Notes under the pieces: model-generated | What the model saw: only the letters and a program-made list of their open reading frames with translations | Databases searched by the model: none | Told to the model about the DNA's origin: nothing | Part shown: positions 52,795 to 64,000 of the stretch, piece after piece | How positions within the stretch are numbered: the stretch's first letter is position 1 | Layout: each line of letters opens with the position of its first letter | Made by a program: the position numbers and the translations under genes | Assembly (NCBI RefSeq): GCF_041260155.1 | Contig: NC_091930.1 | Span: 34,956,070 to 35,020,069 of the forward strand | Length of the DNA: 64,000 nucleotides | From: Ptychodera flava | Lineage: Eukaryota > Hemichordata > Enteropneusta > Ptychoderidae | Direction: 5' to 3'

Positions 52795-52810
52795 TTTTCA
52801 TGTTTCTAAG

Positions 52811-54800
52811 TCCCGCAAGCGGGGACTTTATGGGTTAGGTCATGTCCGTCCCGGCGTCCTTCCGTCCGTGCACCTGTCATCAACGATTTCTGTGGCATCT
52901 GTGAAGCGATCGTTTTGTAACTGGGCATAAATGTAGTACCATATGGTCTCTTGATGCACAGTCCTTATTATCTCAAAATAATTCAATTTAGTCACCAAAA
53001 TTACTCTGATGTCTTTTATTCAGACTTTTTTTTCTCTGAATCCGAATCTGAAGCCAATGTTTGGATCATGTAAATACACTGATGACGTAAATCACCGGAC
53101 TGTACGATTATTTATGGGGGAGACGCTAGCAAAGGTTGTAGTCGATTCCAAAAGGTATTTCGCAGGACTGGTGACGGTTTCGGTTGGTCAGTTTTAGGAG
53201 TTTTAGGCGTCAAGCGTTGTCTGTCGTGATGAACGAGAGCCACAGAAAGCTTTAGTAATTTGCAAAAAAAGTCATCTCGTCAGTTTTAAACGTCATCGTT
53301 GACAAGCACTACGGTTGTTTATGCGGGCTCCCGTAAAATAATGGTATGGTCAGACGATTTGAATCGCTGGTGATCACATGCAGTGAACACGTGCTGTGAA
53401 ATGTGGCTGTTTGACAAAGTTACTATCTGTTTGGGATCAGACGGTCCGTCATGACGGGACGAAAAAATGAAGGCGGCGTTCGACGTCGACTGCATTGGCC
53501 ACGAATGATGCCGTCCGCAAAGTAATGCAGTACCGAAAAACCGTCATTAATATTCAACTTTTTTCGCTACTCGGAAGTTGAAAGAACGGCTAGTACGGGA
53601 TCGAAATAAAATACTCGAGAAAGAACGTCGACTTTCAAAGTCTGAAGGAGCCATGCTCTGCCCACAGTCCCTCCAGACCGTGCTCTGCCCGATGGCTATC
53701 CCTTGGTGTAGCGTAACGGTGTGAAGGCCCGCGCTGTTTTTGGAGTTTGGTGATGAATGCCGCAAATAACAACGTTGCAGACGGCTTGCTGAAGCAAACA
53801 ATATTCGTTCGTATAGCCATGACATGCATGTTGATGATGCCGATCATTGACCAATGTAATTTTGTCTTTCATAGTCAGGATGCAAACCTTTCGATAATAC
53901 AACCAATGTCCAGTCGACCATCGCAGAATTACGGACAGTGGTTAGATGTAAAGGAATCATGAATGCAACCTTTCGATAATACAACCAATGATACAGTCGA
54001 CCATCGCAGAATTACGGACAGTGTTAGCATTGTAAAGGAATCATGAACGCGAGTTCAGAGAAGAAATCGAAGCCAACTACACGACCTGACATATGCTAAT
54101 GAGAGCTGCGTCATCCGCTTTGCCTGTGCAAACTCGCGTCGACGCTTCATCGCGCCGAACATTTGATACAGCGAACGGAGGAGCGATTTCCTGCCAACTG
54201 TACTACATGTACTATATCCTATTGTGTCTTGAAAGTCATAAATGCAAGTAAATACCAGAGATTGACAATGAACTCCGTGACTACGGTATCGGGGCACTTG
54301 AAACTTCATCGATCATCTTGGATCAGACTACGTAAACCGTGAGCACTCACGGCAACGCGTTCAGAAAAGGACTTCAGACAAGCGAAGTTTACGCTGAGAA
54401 CTCATGTCGTCATGTCATGTCGTTTGCTAATTCAAGAATATGCGGAAAGGTTTCCTGCAGTTCGACAATTGACATGTATTGCAGTAGTAATTCCTGTATC
54501 CTTGGTTGCATGCGAAAAGGGCTTCAGCTGCTAAAACAGGAGCCCGTAGTAGATTTTCGACGGCAATGTAGATAATTTGATGTTGCTCTCAATGGAAGGG
54601 CCGTGTGTTGCCGATTTCCCGTACGGCAGAGCAAGGGAGATATTTGCCTCGAGGGCTCGCAGAAACCCTAGGAATTCTTAGATGTTGAATGTTATTGACA
54701 TGATACTCAGAATTCAACATTAACACAATTATCAGTAGTTTACAGCTACTAAACATTCCAAACAATGTAAACAGCGGGGACTGTGTCATCTTTCGATGAC
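52811..54800. mobile_element. About 2.0-kb insertion of unknown class, bracketed by 16-bp direct repeats
   Basis: TTTTCATGTTTCTAAG occurs exactly at 52795-52810 and again at 54801-54816. The block between starts TCCCGCAAGCGGGGACTTTA (a small palindrome) and is richer in CpG than its surroundings. It contains an internal tandem duplication at 53881-54046. No terminal inverted repeat, poly(A) tail or recognisable protein was seen. A long exact direct repeat suggests a target-site duplication, but the class is undetermined. Confidence 0.6.
53881..54046. repeat. Tandem duplication, two units of about 82 bp
   Basis: TTTCGATAATACAACCAATG, CGACCATCGCAGAATTACGG and AAAGGAATCATGAA occur in the same order in both units with a few differences. 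It lies inside the 2.0-kb insertion. Confidence 0.9.
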
Positions 54801-54816
54801 TTTTCATGTTTCTAAG

Positions 54817-56130
54817 AGTATGCCCTCAACAGTGCGACTAAATCTTTCTTGCATGTTCCTTTATCCCATCATGCATTGCTATGCATTTTTTTCCCTGGAT
54901 GCATCTGCCAGGTGTGTGCATATCCACCGCATTGCATTCCAGTGCAGTTCTAGTGTGTGAAATGTTTGAGAATTTCCAATTTCTGAGGCACCATTTCTCT
55001 GTCATTTTCATGCTACCACGCCAACAGCAGTTGATACAGCTGTTGTCATAGCAACTGTTACCATGGTTTCATGCACCTCATGTGTAATCTTTACTGTACT
55101 GTATATGTTAGATGGTACTGGAGTTACAAGTTTAGTATTTGCATCTCAGCTTGCTGCTTGCAATTTCTAACTCCAGGGATATGGCAATTTTCATTTCCTT
55201 TATACAAGGCATCAAGTGAACACCAGGATTAGTCATTCTGTGGTTTCCAATGTCACTTTGACTGACATAGCATTGGATTACTCATCTTCAGAAATGATTG
55301 GATTTGTAGGGGATAAAAGTACATTGACTTTCGGTTCTGAAAGTGGGTTGTTCCTGTGTTTTTATGATCACTTGTATACTTAAACTTGTTGTCCTTGTTC
55401 TTTTTCTTAAATCATCACATACCCAAATGACAGGCATCTTGGAATAATCTCACATCATTGGTGTATTTTTTTGAATTACAAGTTTCATTTCCAACCCAAA
55501 CTTCATGCACAATCACTCAGTCCCCTTTCCATTATTCGTTTAATGCAAACTACAGTTGGTATTGCCTGTCTAAGCAGTATTGCTGCCAGGTCTTACCAGC
55601 CACTTTTCACACTGGGGTGCATCATAGCCTGTTCCACAGAACTGAGCATGCTCAGTGAGTGGCTACTGACTCATACACACTTTTTTGCTTGGTCAGCGTT
55701 TTTAGGTGACACATCTTGACATTGATGTCGTTAATCATCAAATGAATCATGTGCTATAAAAATCAACACAAACAATCTGACTTTTTATAAGTCAGACTTT
55801 TTGACCCTCTGTGCCTACTTTACGTTTGATGCTATCTTCCTATCTCAGCGTATCTGACTCCGTCTCCACCATTGCAAACAGTTGGGCCATACCAATGACA
55901 TGTGCTGAATAGGGTAATAAACCATATATCTAGAGAAAACTTTGTTTTTGACCCGAAAATAAAATAACATAAAATAAACATCACTTAAGTACCATTTAAA
56001 TCTTTTAGTTGCGTGTTATTTTAGGTAAAATCCAATCAAATACATTAATATAGTTTTCATGATAGAAGGTTAGACATGAGTTCGGTCACAGTCATTTTCA
56101 ATGTGAAATGCTCATGAGGGTGTTTCCTCG
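54817..56130. other. No gene recognised
   Basis: Ordinary AT-rich sequence with only short frames and no splice-flanked coding signal. Confidence 0.35.
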
Positions 56131-56433
56131 TTATGGTAGTATACGTCTTGAAAGTGAAAGACTTAAACTTTTGCGAAAATTTTCCTCAAGGAATATTTCA
56201 ACCATTCTCTTTCAAAATCAAGAACAAAAATTGGGAATCACCGTGCAGATTTTCGTACTAGAGAAACAAATGGCTGCCATCCCCGTGTTAATTCTATGGA
56301 GAAAAAATCAAATTTTCGAATTTCGAAAAACTAAGCCAGTAAAAGTTTTCTTACCCTAAGAGCTTTAAAATGAGCCCCCACAAGTGGTAGATCAGAAAAG
56401 AACTATCTGTCTCCGAGGCGCATTCTACCTTAA
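56131..56433. repeat. Family F element, copy 4
   Basis: The left end is GGTAGTATACGTCTTGAAAG and the right end CGAGGCGCATTCTACCTTAA. The interior matches 50910-51273 in the opposite orientation. An open frame across it is incidental. Confidence 0.78.
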
Positions 56434-57118
56434 GAAAATGCAAGCAGTGAGAGACAGAAAACAACCCAGCCACCCAGCAAGCAAATGATAAATAATGTGC
56501 AAATTTGTTGCACAGACTGTATAGATGAAATATTACATAACACCATATTTTGCTAATTTTGCACTCCGAACAAAGTCATTTAATTCAAAATAGAGAAAAA
56601 TTTCAACCATTTTTTTGTCCAAATATAACAGTATTACCCAGATAGCCACTGCAGCCAGTCAAAAATCAAAACAAACGGCGATAAAACATTGATTTGTAAA
56701 AGATTAAAACACTGTGTTACTTTATAGTCTGTATTATTTCCTTGTTATACGTCTTTGTTATGCAAACATTTCACAGTTTCTTGGTTTCATGCATAAAAAT
56801 ACTGGTAGGGCTTGCATCACATGAATAAATTGATTTCATTTTCTCGACTTTTTCAATATCAGAATATTTTTTTTTCTGTTTATTTCATTTGCATAATTTC
56901 TCTTCCATAAATTTGGCCTTCTGTGGCGTTGATGGTTGCATATTAAATGATGCGAATGACTGGCCGGTCACTCACCTTTCCCGTATTGCGACAATTGACC
57001 ATGATGGTATCGCTGTATTTTGTGGCTGCAGTACATTGTTGTCAAAATGAAAGGGATTTGACCTTCACAGTAGTGTTTGAGGTTTGGACATTGTATGCCT
57101 CAGTTTGTGAACCACAGC

Positions 57119-57143
57119 GGGGGTGGGGGGGTTGGGATGGGGG
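57119..57143 (+). other. G-quadruplex motif
   Basis: Four or more G runs (GGGGG-T-GGGGGGG-TT-GGG-AT-GGGGG) in 25 bases satisfy the usual quadruplex pattern. It lies 130 bp left of the hAT-like cluster. Confidence 0.6.
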
Positions 57144-57276
57144 CACCTTTAAATAAATTGGAAATAAAGTATCTTTTCTCAAAAGGTTGGATGTCTTCTC
57201 TTTGTGTTATGTATTTTGCATTATTTTGCTGTTCAAGCTGTACCTTGTTAACTCATTGGCTATATCCGAATCAGTT

Positions 57277-59658
57277 CAGGGTGAGCAAATCCATTTTGAA
57301 TCCAGTGGTCCCCGGACCAGTAGCAAAAACAATTCAGTGGTCCTGCAACTTGTCTGGTGGTCCGATCCTTCCCCCCATTTTTTTTGTAAATTGTAATAAA
57401 TAAAATCACGAGCATAATCAACATTCGCTTTATTTTCAATAAAAATCAAGCGTAGTGATGTTGGGGTGATGTATTTCTATTGTCCTGATGCGCGTTGCGC
57501 TTCCGTTACACTGTTTATTCGCGTAAAGAGATTATATCGCAACTTGGTCTAACATTAGCATAAATGATGACACCATTTTTACCTAACATGCAATGAACTA
57601 AAGGACAATTCGCATGCGTACATAGGCTGTGTTTCGTATTTACACGTGCTGGTTGCGTTTGACTGGACTACACTTGCAGTCAATCTGATTAAAATCAGCT
57701 GTAGTGATGTGCTCGGTATTTTCGCCCTTACCGTTGTGGTTGTTTACTTTCGCGTAGCCTCGCCTCACTACGCGAAAGTAAACAACCACAACGGTAAGGG
57801 CGAAAATACCGAGCACATCACTACAGCTGATTTTAATCAGATTGACTTGCAGTCAACACCAATGTAATCATTACGACCATGATTTCATTTCTCTTGATGA
57901 CAAGACATCGATTTCAACACCATTTCAGAGGAACAGAGTGAAGAGGTCTAAAGTGTTCCGATTGTATAACTTTAAGTTTAAGTTAAAACGAAGTTCACAT
58001 GCCCCGTCCGTGAAAACGAGTGCATAAGTGCATGGAGCCAGCGGTTTTCGAGGACATAGGACATCGAAACAAAAATGACCTTCTTATGTAAATTTAATTT
58101 TCCTATTCGTAGCGGCATTGTTTTACAGCTACCGGGAGATCTGTGTGACACATCAAGCACATGGCTCGATAGGGCTTCATGACACGCCAGAAAAATCGCA
58201 ATGGGGTTTGAATCAAAACAATATTTTTCACGTAAAATTCCCGCCAATGGATACGTTTGATCACAAAAATTGCGTCGTCAGTTTATTTTAAATAGTGTTA
58301 CAAGTACCAAATCAAGAAAATCTACCTTAAAATACCATGTAGTACGCAAGGCACAGCGATAAGAAAAGATTTCAAAGAATCGATCATCGACTCTGCGAGG
58401 GTCCCCCAAAAAAATGGCTTTCGGCCGAGTTTGGGTCATCTGCTTTTCTATCCTTTATACTTTGATTTGCAGTTATTGAATCGCTAAAATAAGTTGAAAT
58501 TGCTTTCAATCAGATAAATAGGTCCCAATCGAACTTATTTGACCAGTCATCAAAACGAAAAACCATGAATATTTCGCTCTTCACACAACGAGAATACAGA
58601 TCGTCAGTGGACGCCATTTTCTAAATTGCGGAGCAAAGCATTACACAATAAACTATCAGTTTGCGTCTCATTATAAACCTTTATTCAAAAACTGGGTTCG
58701 TCAGTTTAATTTTATGTATACTTAATCACAAGAACAGACATCATAATGAAACAGACCGTCATAATTTTGCAGTGTAGAGCGAACAAAAATTCATGTTCTC
58801 CTGACACATTATGAAGACGCAATTCAATGAAAATGACCTAAACGCGATAGCGTAATCAAACGCCGATTTAGCGCTGAAAATCGATTAGGAATAAAAAATA
58901 TCACCCACTTTCCTTATCAAGAAATATTGCTTATTGAGAATACACTGACGTTTCAAAGTAGCTGTATACTTTACGGCCGATTCAGGCTAGTTTCTTCGTC
59001 AAAGACGATACCACCGTACCCACTCTTTGAGGGGACGCGTACGCTACAGCTGGTGTGACGTCATCAACAGCGAACCTCCAGCGCAACGCGCATCCTACCA
59101 GCTAACCCCCTCGTTCGCAACATTTTGACAATAGCGTTTCCCGACCGATTGGTGAGGGACTGTGTTTCCACATTGTCGATGGACTATTTTGCCAGCTGTT
59201 TTCTGACAAAATCATATCTCAAAATGATTAGCTATAGTCATTCAAAGAACCTGCTCTTTATGCAGAACAAAGTTGACTCAATGCAGCAGACGATCGACCA
59301 CTGCTGAGTGAGCTCTATTCACAGATTAATTTACTGTCTACAGAAACAGCATGATCGGCAACTACAAGTCAATTCAGCAATACTGGGTACCCCTATTGAC
59401 CCTGTTGCGTGAAAGATGATGTAAGTGGCAGTGGAAGTCACCTGATACCAAATATGACCCGAGAATGATGGCAGTGCAGGACTGGCACCGTTGTGTACAC
59501 GCTTGCGGGTATCGGATTGCGCACTTTGTTATCTTTTTGTATCTGTTATTTTTTTATTATCTACTGGTCCGTCGGACCAGACAAAGTGAAAAACTAATGG
59601 TCCGCGGCAAAAAATCGATGGTCCCGGACCCTCGGACCACTGGATTTGCTCACCCCTG
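57277..59658. mobile_element. hAT-like non-autonomous DNA transposon 1 (2382 bp)
   Basis: It begins CAGGGTGAGCAAATCCA and ends TGGATTTGCTCACCCCTG, an inverted repeat of about 16 bp. CAGTT flanks it exactly on both sides (57272-57276, 59659-59663). Both subterminal regions carry several GGTCC/GGACC motifs (for example GGTCCGTCGGACC). CAGGG-type ends and subterminal motif clusters are typical of hAT transposons; a 5-bp duplication is shorter than the common 8 bp but known for some hAT groups. I see no transposase frame. A palindromic element is nested at 57684-57844. Confidence 0.7.
57678..57847. repeat. Nested palindrome with perfect 80-bp arms
   Basis: The left arm 57678-57757 and right arm 57768-57847 appear fully complementary, separated by 10 nt (CCTCGCCTCA). 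The 12-bp direct repeat ACTTGCAGTCAA at 57672-57683 and 57845-57856 frames it, so it is probably an insertion of about 161 bp with duplicated target, located inside hAT-like element 1. Confidence 0.88.
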
Positions 59659-59683
59659 CAGTTCCCCGAAAAGCAACGTAAAT

Positions 59684-61229
59684 CAGGGTTTTACATGACG
59701 CGCATTTCTGCGTCCTTTACGCATAAAACCGGACGCAGGACCCCTCAAAAACTAAACCACGCGTCCTTGGGACGCAGCAATATCTGTTGCTGGTGTACAC
59801 CTTGCGAAGCTGCTGAACACGTAAAACACATCCCAGTAAACCTTACCGACCCCGTACTTTAACCCTTAAAGTGCCGCGTCGGTTTATAAACCGACACGGC
59901 ATTCTCGCTCTCAGCGCCACGTCGGTATATAAACCGACAGTGATTGCGTTCTATGCTTATGCCTAACTTAGCTATGCATTGCCGAACTCAGCCAGAAGGA
60001 GGGTATTCCTGACCCTTTGAACCCAGTTTAGTACCATATAAGGACTAAAATAATGACATCATGCAGCCTAACGATCGAAAATTCCAGTAATTTATGCGAA
60101 CTTTCTTCAAAAGAGGTCAGCGGTTTTCATGAATATTTAATCAGGTCTGCAGTTTCACCCGTACGCGGATACGGCCACAGTGCATTGAACGAAACACGTA
60201 CGTACGTTTTGAAAGCTTTACCATGCCGTAGACACGGAAGACAACTATATTATGCCAAGCTACTGCCCTCTGGGTGATAGAAATGATAGATTTTACAGTT
60301 TTTTTGAGAATATTTTATGGAAAAATGACGCGATTTGGTGACCAAATCGATCGCGATAGTGAACTTCGAACGTATCCGGCGGCCAAGATGGCGGCACTGT
60401 GTGATGCCTAACTCTCGACATGGAACCCGAGGTTAAGGTTTTCGAAGTCCAAAACATGCAAGATTGAGAAATTTGTAAGGATTCGGTTAAATTGAAGTGT
60501 ATTTTGTGAATTTTCAAGCGTTTTGACTGCCAAAAAGCCCCTTTAAACTGTTGATATTTGACCCTCCGGCCGTCCTGAAGCGAGACGGCCATAACAGTCG
60601 ACCCGGTTTGTAAATGAAATGTAGTTGTTTGAACTGTTTACATTGCGAGACATTTCCTACGTGTTACGCATTTTTTTAACTGAAATAAACCGGACATGAA
60701 ACTTTTTTCTCGATACTTAGTGGTTTCTTTCCATTTTGTGGCGGATTTTGTGGCGTGCTTGTCAAAAAAATGTGATCAAACTTGGCGAACGGATTGACTA
60801 GTATGTATGGTAGTACGAGTCCGTGACTCGATAAGCCACAGATAGTTACACACGCGTACGTGAATTAAACTAATGTAAGTTGGGTCAAACACCAAATTAA
60901 TCGATAAAAAGGTTAGTGAAATGTGTTTTTGTCTTCAACTCTTCATTATAGTTATACAGGCGGTTCAAACTATACAGAGTCAGTTGAATATGCCCTATAG
61001 TGTGTGCATGTGTTGCACAATAGTTACCCCTCCATGTACAATATGGAACCTTGTTGTCTCTGTGTATGCAAATTAATACTAATTGAACACAGTGAAGACC
61101 ATGGCATTGATAAACTATAAAACATTTTTGTGAAATAAATTGGGACCCCATATTTTGATGTAGGACTCCCATTTTCTAACACCAGGAGTCCCAGGGACTC
61201 TCAAAAGTTAAAAGTGATGTAAAACCCTG
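59684..61229. mobile_element. hAT-like non-autonomous DNA transposon 2 (1546 bp)
   Basis: It begins CAGGGTTTTACATGACG and ends GTGATGTAAAACCCTG, a 13-bp inverted repeat. The left subterminal region repeats GCGTCC/GGACGC; the right has GGGACTCTC and GGAGTCCC. No clear target duplication was found (GTAAAT left, GTACGA right). It starts only 25 bp after element 1 ends. Open frames inside are short. Two 18-bp palindromes lie near its left part. Confidence 0.6.
59884..59940. repeat. Paired 18-bp palindromes GTCGGTTTATAAACCGAC
   Basis: GTCGGTTTATAAACCGAC and GTCGGTATATAAACCGAC lie about 44 bp apart, just after AACCCTTAAAGTGCCGC. The pair could be the edge of a further TTAA-type element inside hAT-like element 2, or binding sites for a dimeric protein. 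Confidence 0.75.
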
Positions 61230-61502
61230 GTACGATCTAATATGTACACCATGAATAGGAAAGTCAATATTATACTGCAGTATTACTTTCAAAATAGAAC
61301 CTTGTGTGTAAGCTGACTGCATTATTTATTTATGGAACATCAGTTCGTATTCATTTAATTAGAACAATCAGTATCAAACCAAATCTCTGATTGACCAACA
61401 CCCAGACAACCAAATGACTGGTGTGCACCACAGTTCTGAACTTTGAGTAAATCGGGAATATGATGAAATTTTCTGGGGAATTAATGCTTTACAAATATAA
61501 GT

Positions 61503-62843
61503 CAGGGTTCGCGGTAGAGGTCGCCACAGTCGCAAAATGCGACTAAAACTTGATTGTGGCGAACAAAAACCCATCGGCAATCGCCACGATCTCAAAAGCG
61601 TGGCGACAGCTGATTTCTATAGTCGAAATTGATATAAAAACTAAACAGTCCAAATCTTAATGCTTTTCCACTGATATGCTAAAGACAACATAAAAAACTC
61701 TTTATTTAAAGCACTTACTTGAAATTGTAAAGGAAGACAAAATACAGAAAACAGTTTACATTACTTCTCGCGATCTCGATCTCCATGAACTGGCATTCCG
61801 ATCACGTTGATAAGATAGACAACCGTAGCCAAAAGCAGCAAAACTCAGCGACGATTCCAAGCTTTATTGACACAGTATTTCATATCGCAGTATCAAATCA
61901 AATGATTACACAATCCCTGGATCAGCGACATTTTAGTGAAATTTCCACATTAATCATAACTTGAAAAAAGTAAACGTGAAACAAAGACGTCGTGTATACT
62001 GTCGATCAACAGCATAGTGTGAACCGTAAACTAACTGGCATGGCATGCATTGACTGCACATAAAAGCAAGTCGATGTTGCAATATCAAACGGTCTACATC
62101 TTGTGAAAACAACGACATAGCAGTGAAAGTTGTAATAGTCACCGGTATACGCGGTAAAAACTCTTCACTGATGAAAGGATAATAGCGTCAAACAAATGAA
62201 ATTGCATATTTAGAGAAGGAAAGCCAACGTCGCATCGTGGCCTTGAGTGAGAATAACAATGGCGGATGTGCGGAATGGGACTATTCTATTTAGGTAACGG
62301 GGGTACGGAGGGACACAGATTCATGAAGGTACTGGCAAAACGTGCCATTTTCCTAACAATGCTCTCGCGGGAACTTCAATGTCTCATTGTTGTAACACCT
62401 TTTTAATAGTTTTTCTGATCGGAAAAGTAATTTTACTAACTGTAATGATCTATTATACGCTCATCACCTTTCTGTATCGGGGTTTAACTTGGGTAGGCAT
62501 GTAAAGTAAAGTGAAGTAAGCCTTTATTGAAATCCTATCCCAATTGGGGATCTTGATCATAAAGTGCAATACAGGTTTTGCAAAATCAACAACAAAAGAG
62601 TATATATAGATGAGGATGTAACATGTTCATCAATATTTTACTCTTTTTCATTTTTATTTTGGTCTGAGTTCAAACAATTTTCCCAAATCACATAATGAAG
62701 ATTTGACTGTTCTTGAAAAATGTTTATAAGGTCTTGTGTATCTCTGAATGTGTTTTTACAAATGTTTAGTTGACTTAAAGATCACGTCTACTGTCTGTGT
62801 AGCCTTTGCAGTGAAAAAAGAAACGTATAGTCTCATGTATCTC

Positions 62844-62935
<92 letters not shown>

Positions 62936-63110
62936 TGTGTGTATGCATTTATGAATGTATCACATCAAAAACTTGAAGACTGAAGCATGTTTCTACCAGC
63001 ATTTAGTATGTGTGGCTAATGAAAGTTGTGTGTGGCTAATAAAATTAGGACCAAATTAGCCACACTCAGTAAGTGTGGCTACTAACTTGAAAATCCTACC
63101 GCTAACCCTG
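61503..63110. mobile_element. hAT-like non-autonomous DNA transposon 3 (1608 bp)
   Basis: It begins CAGGGTTCGCGGTAGAGG and ends CCTACCGCTAACCCTG, an inverted repeat of about 15 bp with one mismatch. TAAGT flanks it exactly (61498-61502, 63111-63115). Subterminal motifs GTCGCCAC/GTGGCGA on the left and GTGTGGCTA/TTAGCCACAC on the right repeat several times. No transposase frame was seen. A (TA)n array lies inside. Confidence 0.7.
62843..62932. repeat. (TA)n microsatellite
   Basis: About 44 TA units with one phase slip, inside hAT-like element 3. Confidence 0.97.
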
Positions 63111-63508
63111 TAAGTACCAGGTGAATATACAAATGTTTTTAAGTCAGGCAAAGGATGAGCACTCAAATTCCTGGTGCATCAAATTTGCCTCCAAGGCCAC
63201 ATGTAGGTGCAAGGTTCACCATGACGGGATCAGTCACCCCTCTGCAATCTTTTTTTGGATATTAACATCCGAGCAAAAGAATGTATTTTTATGTAAATTG
63301 GTCTCCCTTCTGATTTCCAAAGCTATGGAGAGCAATGTAGTTTACCTAAAGAACACTGGGTTCAGTTTTCATCATGAAAACAGTGGTGTTTACTAAAGGG
63401 GCTTTCATAATCTTCTTGGAGCAACTGGACTCCCTAGGATCACCATGTTGACCTGTAGAATAGTTCAATGCGAGTCCAGTCTTGTTCAGTCTTGCCAACA
63501 ATTGTCAG

Positions 63509-63714
63509 AGGCTACATTTGCCAGCACTGAGTTGCACATATGGTGTAAAGTGGTCTGTTGGCATGGTAACAAGGTTATCAGCTGTTGCAAAAGCTACAGA
63601 CAGCCATGCTAACGTTAGGTACAACCTGACTTCCCAAGCTGTATACTGTATACTAAAGCATCCACAAAATGATTTGCCCAAAGACATTAGTACCCTAAGA
63701 TCTTACTCAAACAA
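63509..63714 (+). CDS. Candidate internal coding exon of an unidentified gene
   Basis: AACAATTGTCAG (ending 63508) precedes and GTAAGTGAC (from 63715) follows a 206-bp segment open in one frame throughout. It encodes 68 residues plus two bases, including LSAVAKATDSHANVRYN, then LTSQAVYCILKHP and NDLPKDISTLRSYSN. The donor is close to consensus and the residue mix is that of a soluble protein. It starts in phase 0, compatible with the seven-codon exon at 37584-37604. Later exons would lie beyond the window. I could not assign a family. Confidence 0.45.
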
Positions 63715-64000
63715 GTAAGTGACATAGGTGATGCGCTCACAACTGACAACTCTCCCATCCGACTTACGTTAAGTGACATGATGCTGTATAATTTATTCAC
63801 CCCTCTCCCTAGCCCTCTTCGACCCCCAACCCCCTCACTCCAAGCGCATGGTATTACGTCTTGCTGAAAACTGTACTTCATTCCACACGACTTCCGTACC
63901 TTCCACTGTATCCATGGCCAGATAGACCACATCGATACCAGGGACATCTCATTGTGTTACCTGTTTCAAAATAAGGCACATGGGAATTCATGTATTACAT
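63715..64000. other. Presumed intron after the candidate exon; nothing recognised
   Basis: A pyrimidine-rich tract (CCCTCTCCCTAGCCCTC) is present. No coding signal was seen up to the window edge. Confidence 0.35.

Noticed and set aside
56108-56359. 83-codon plus-strand frame with RLKLLRKFSS
   Set aside because: It lies in family F, and the corresponding frame is not kept open in the other copies, so it is an incidental frame in a non-coding repeat.
63505-63947. Minus-strand frames opposite the candidate exon at 63509-63714
   Set aside because: The plus strand has acceptor and consensus donor at the ends of its frame; the minus frames lack matching splice sites.

Overview
The window is animal nuclear DNA: intron-rich genes with GT-AG splice sites, AT-rich intergenic sequence, many small DNA-transposon derivatives and long (TA)n arrays. 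The three recognisable proteins (DDX6, UFC1, fibrillarin) align almost without gaps to their vertebrate orthologues, while the introns are of moderate size and carry unfamiliar repeats. I infer an invertebrate deuterostome, perhaps a hemichordate or other ambulacrarian; the phylum is a guess.

Layout. 1-0.5 kb: a possible terminal exon and poly(A) signal of a gene lying mostly outside the window. 1.9-3.9 kb: minus-strand fragments that look protein-like and cysteine-rich but cannot be joined into a gene. 6.07-13.7 kb, minus strand: DDX6 (DEAD-box RNA helicase of P-bodies), nine coding exons, 450 codons, with a probable non-coding first exon ending at 17.39 kb. 17.86-24.08 kb, plus strand: UFC1 (E2 enzyme for UFM1), four exons, 169 codons, divergent from DDX6. 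27.67-36.29 kb, plus strand: FBL (fibrillarin, rRNA 2'-O-methyltransferase), ten exons, 315 codons, including an 18-nt microexon. 37.58 kb: a first exon coding seven residues with a strong donor. 63.51-63.71 kb: an internal-exon candidate in a compatible phase. Both may belong to one unidentified gene with an intron of about 26 kb. I recognised no other gene between them.

Repeats. At least five families of small elements (about 90-370 bp) have TTAA at their ends and terminal inverted repeats, as piggyBac-type and Kolobok-type DNA transposons do. Five foldback (hairpin) elements occur, one with 57-bp arms and another with 80-bp arms. Three longer elements, 1.5-2.4 kb each, with hAT-like CAGGG...CCCTG termini, lie almost end to end at 57.3-63.1 kb; two of them have exact 5-bp target duplications. 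A 2.0-kb block at 52.8-54.8 kb is bracketed by 16-bp direct repeats and is of unknown class. (TA)n, (CT)n/(CA)n, a minisatellite and C/G-rich tracts are scattered through the window.

The three host genes act in separate processes (mRNA decay and translational repression, UFMylation, rRNA modification). Nothing in the sequence suggests co-regulation beyond the divergent DDX6/UFC1 pair sharing one upstream region.
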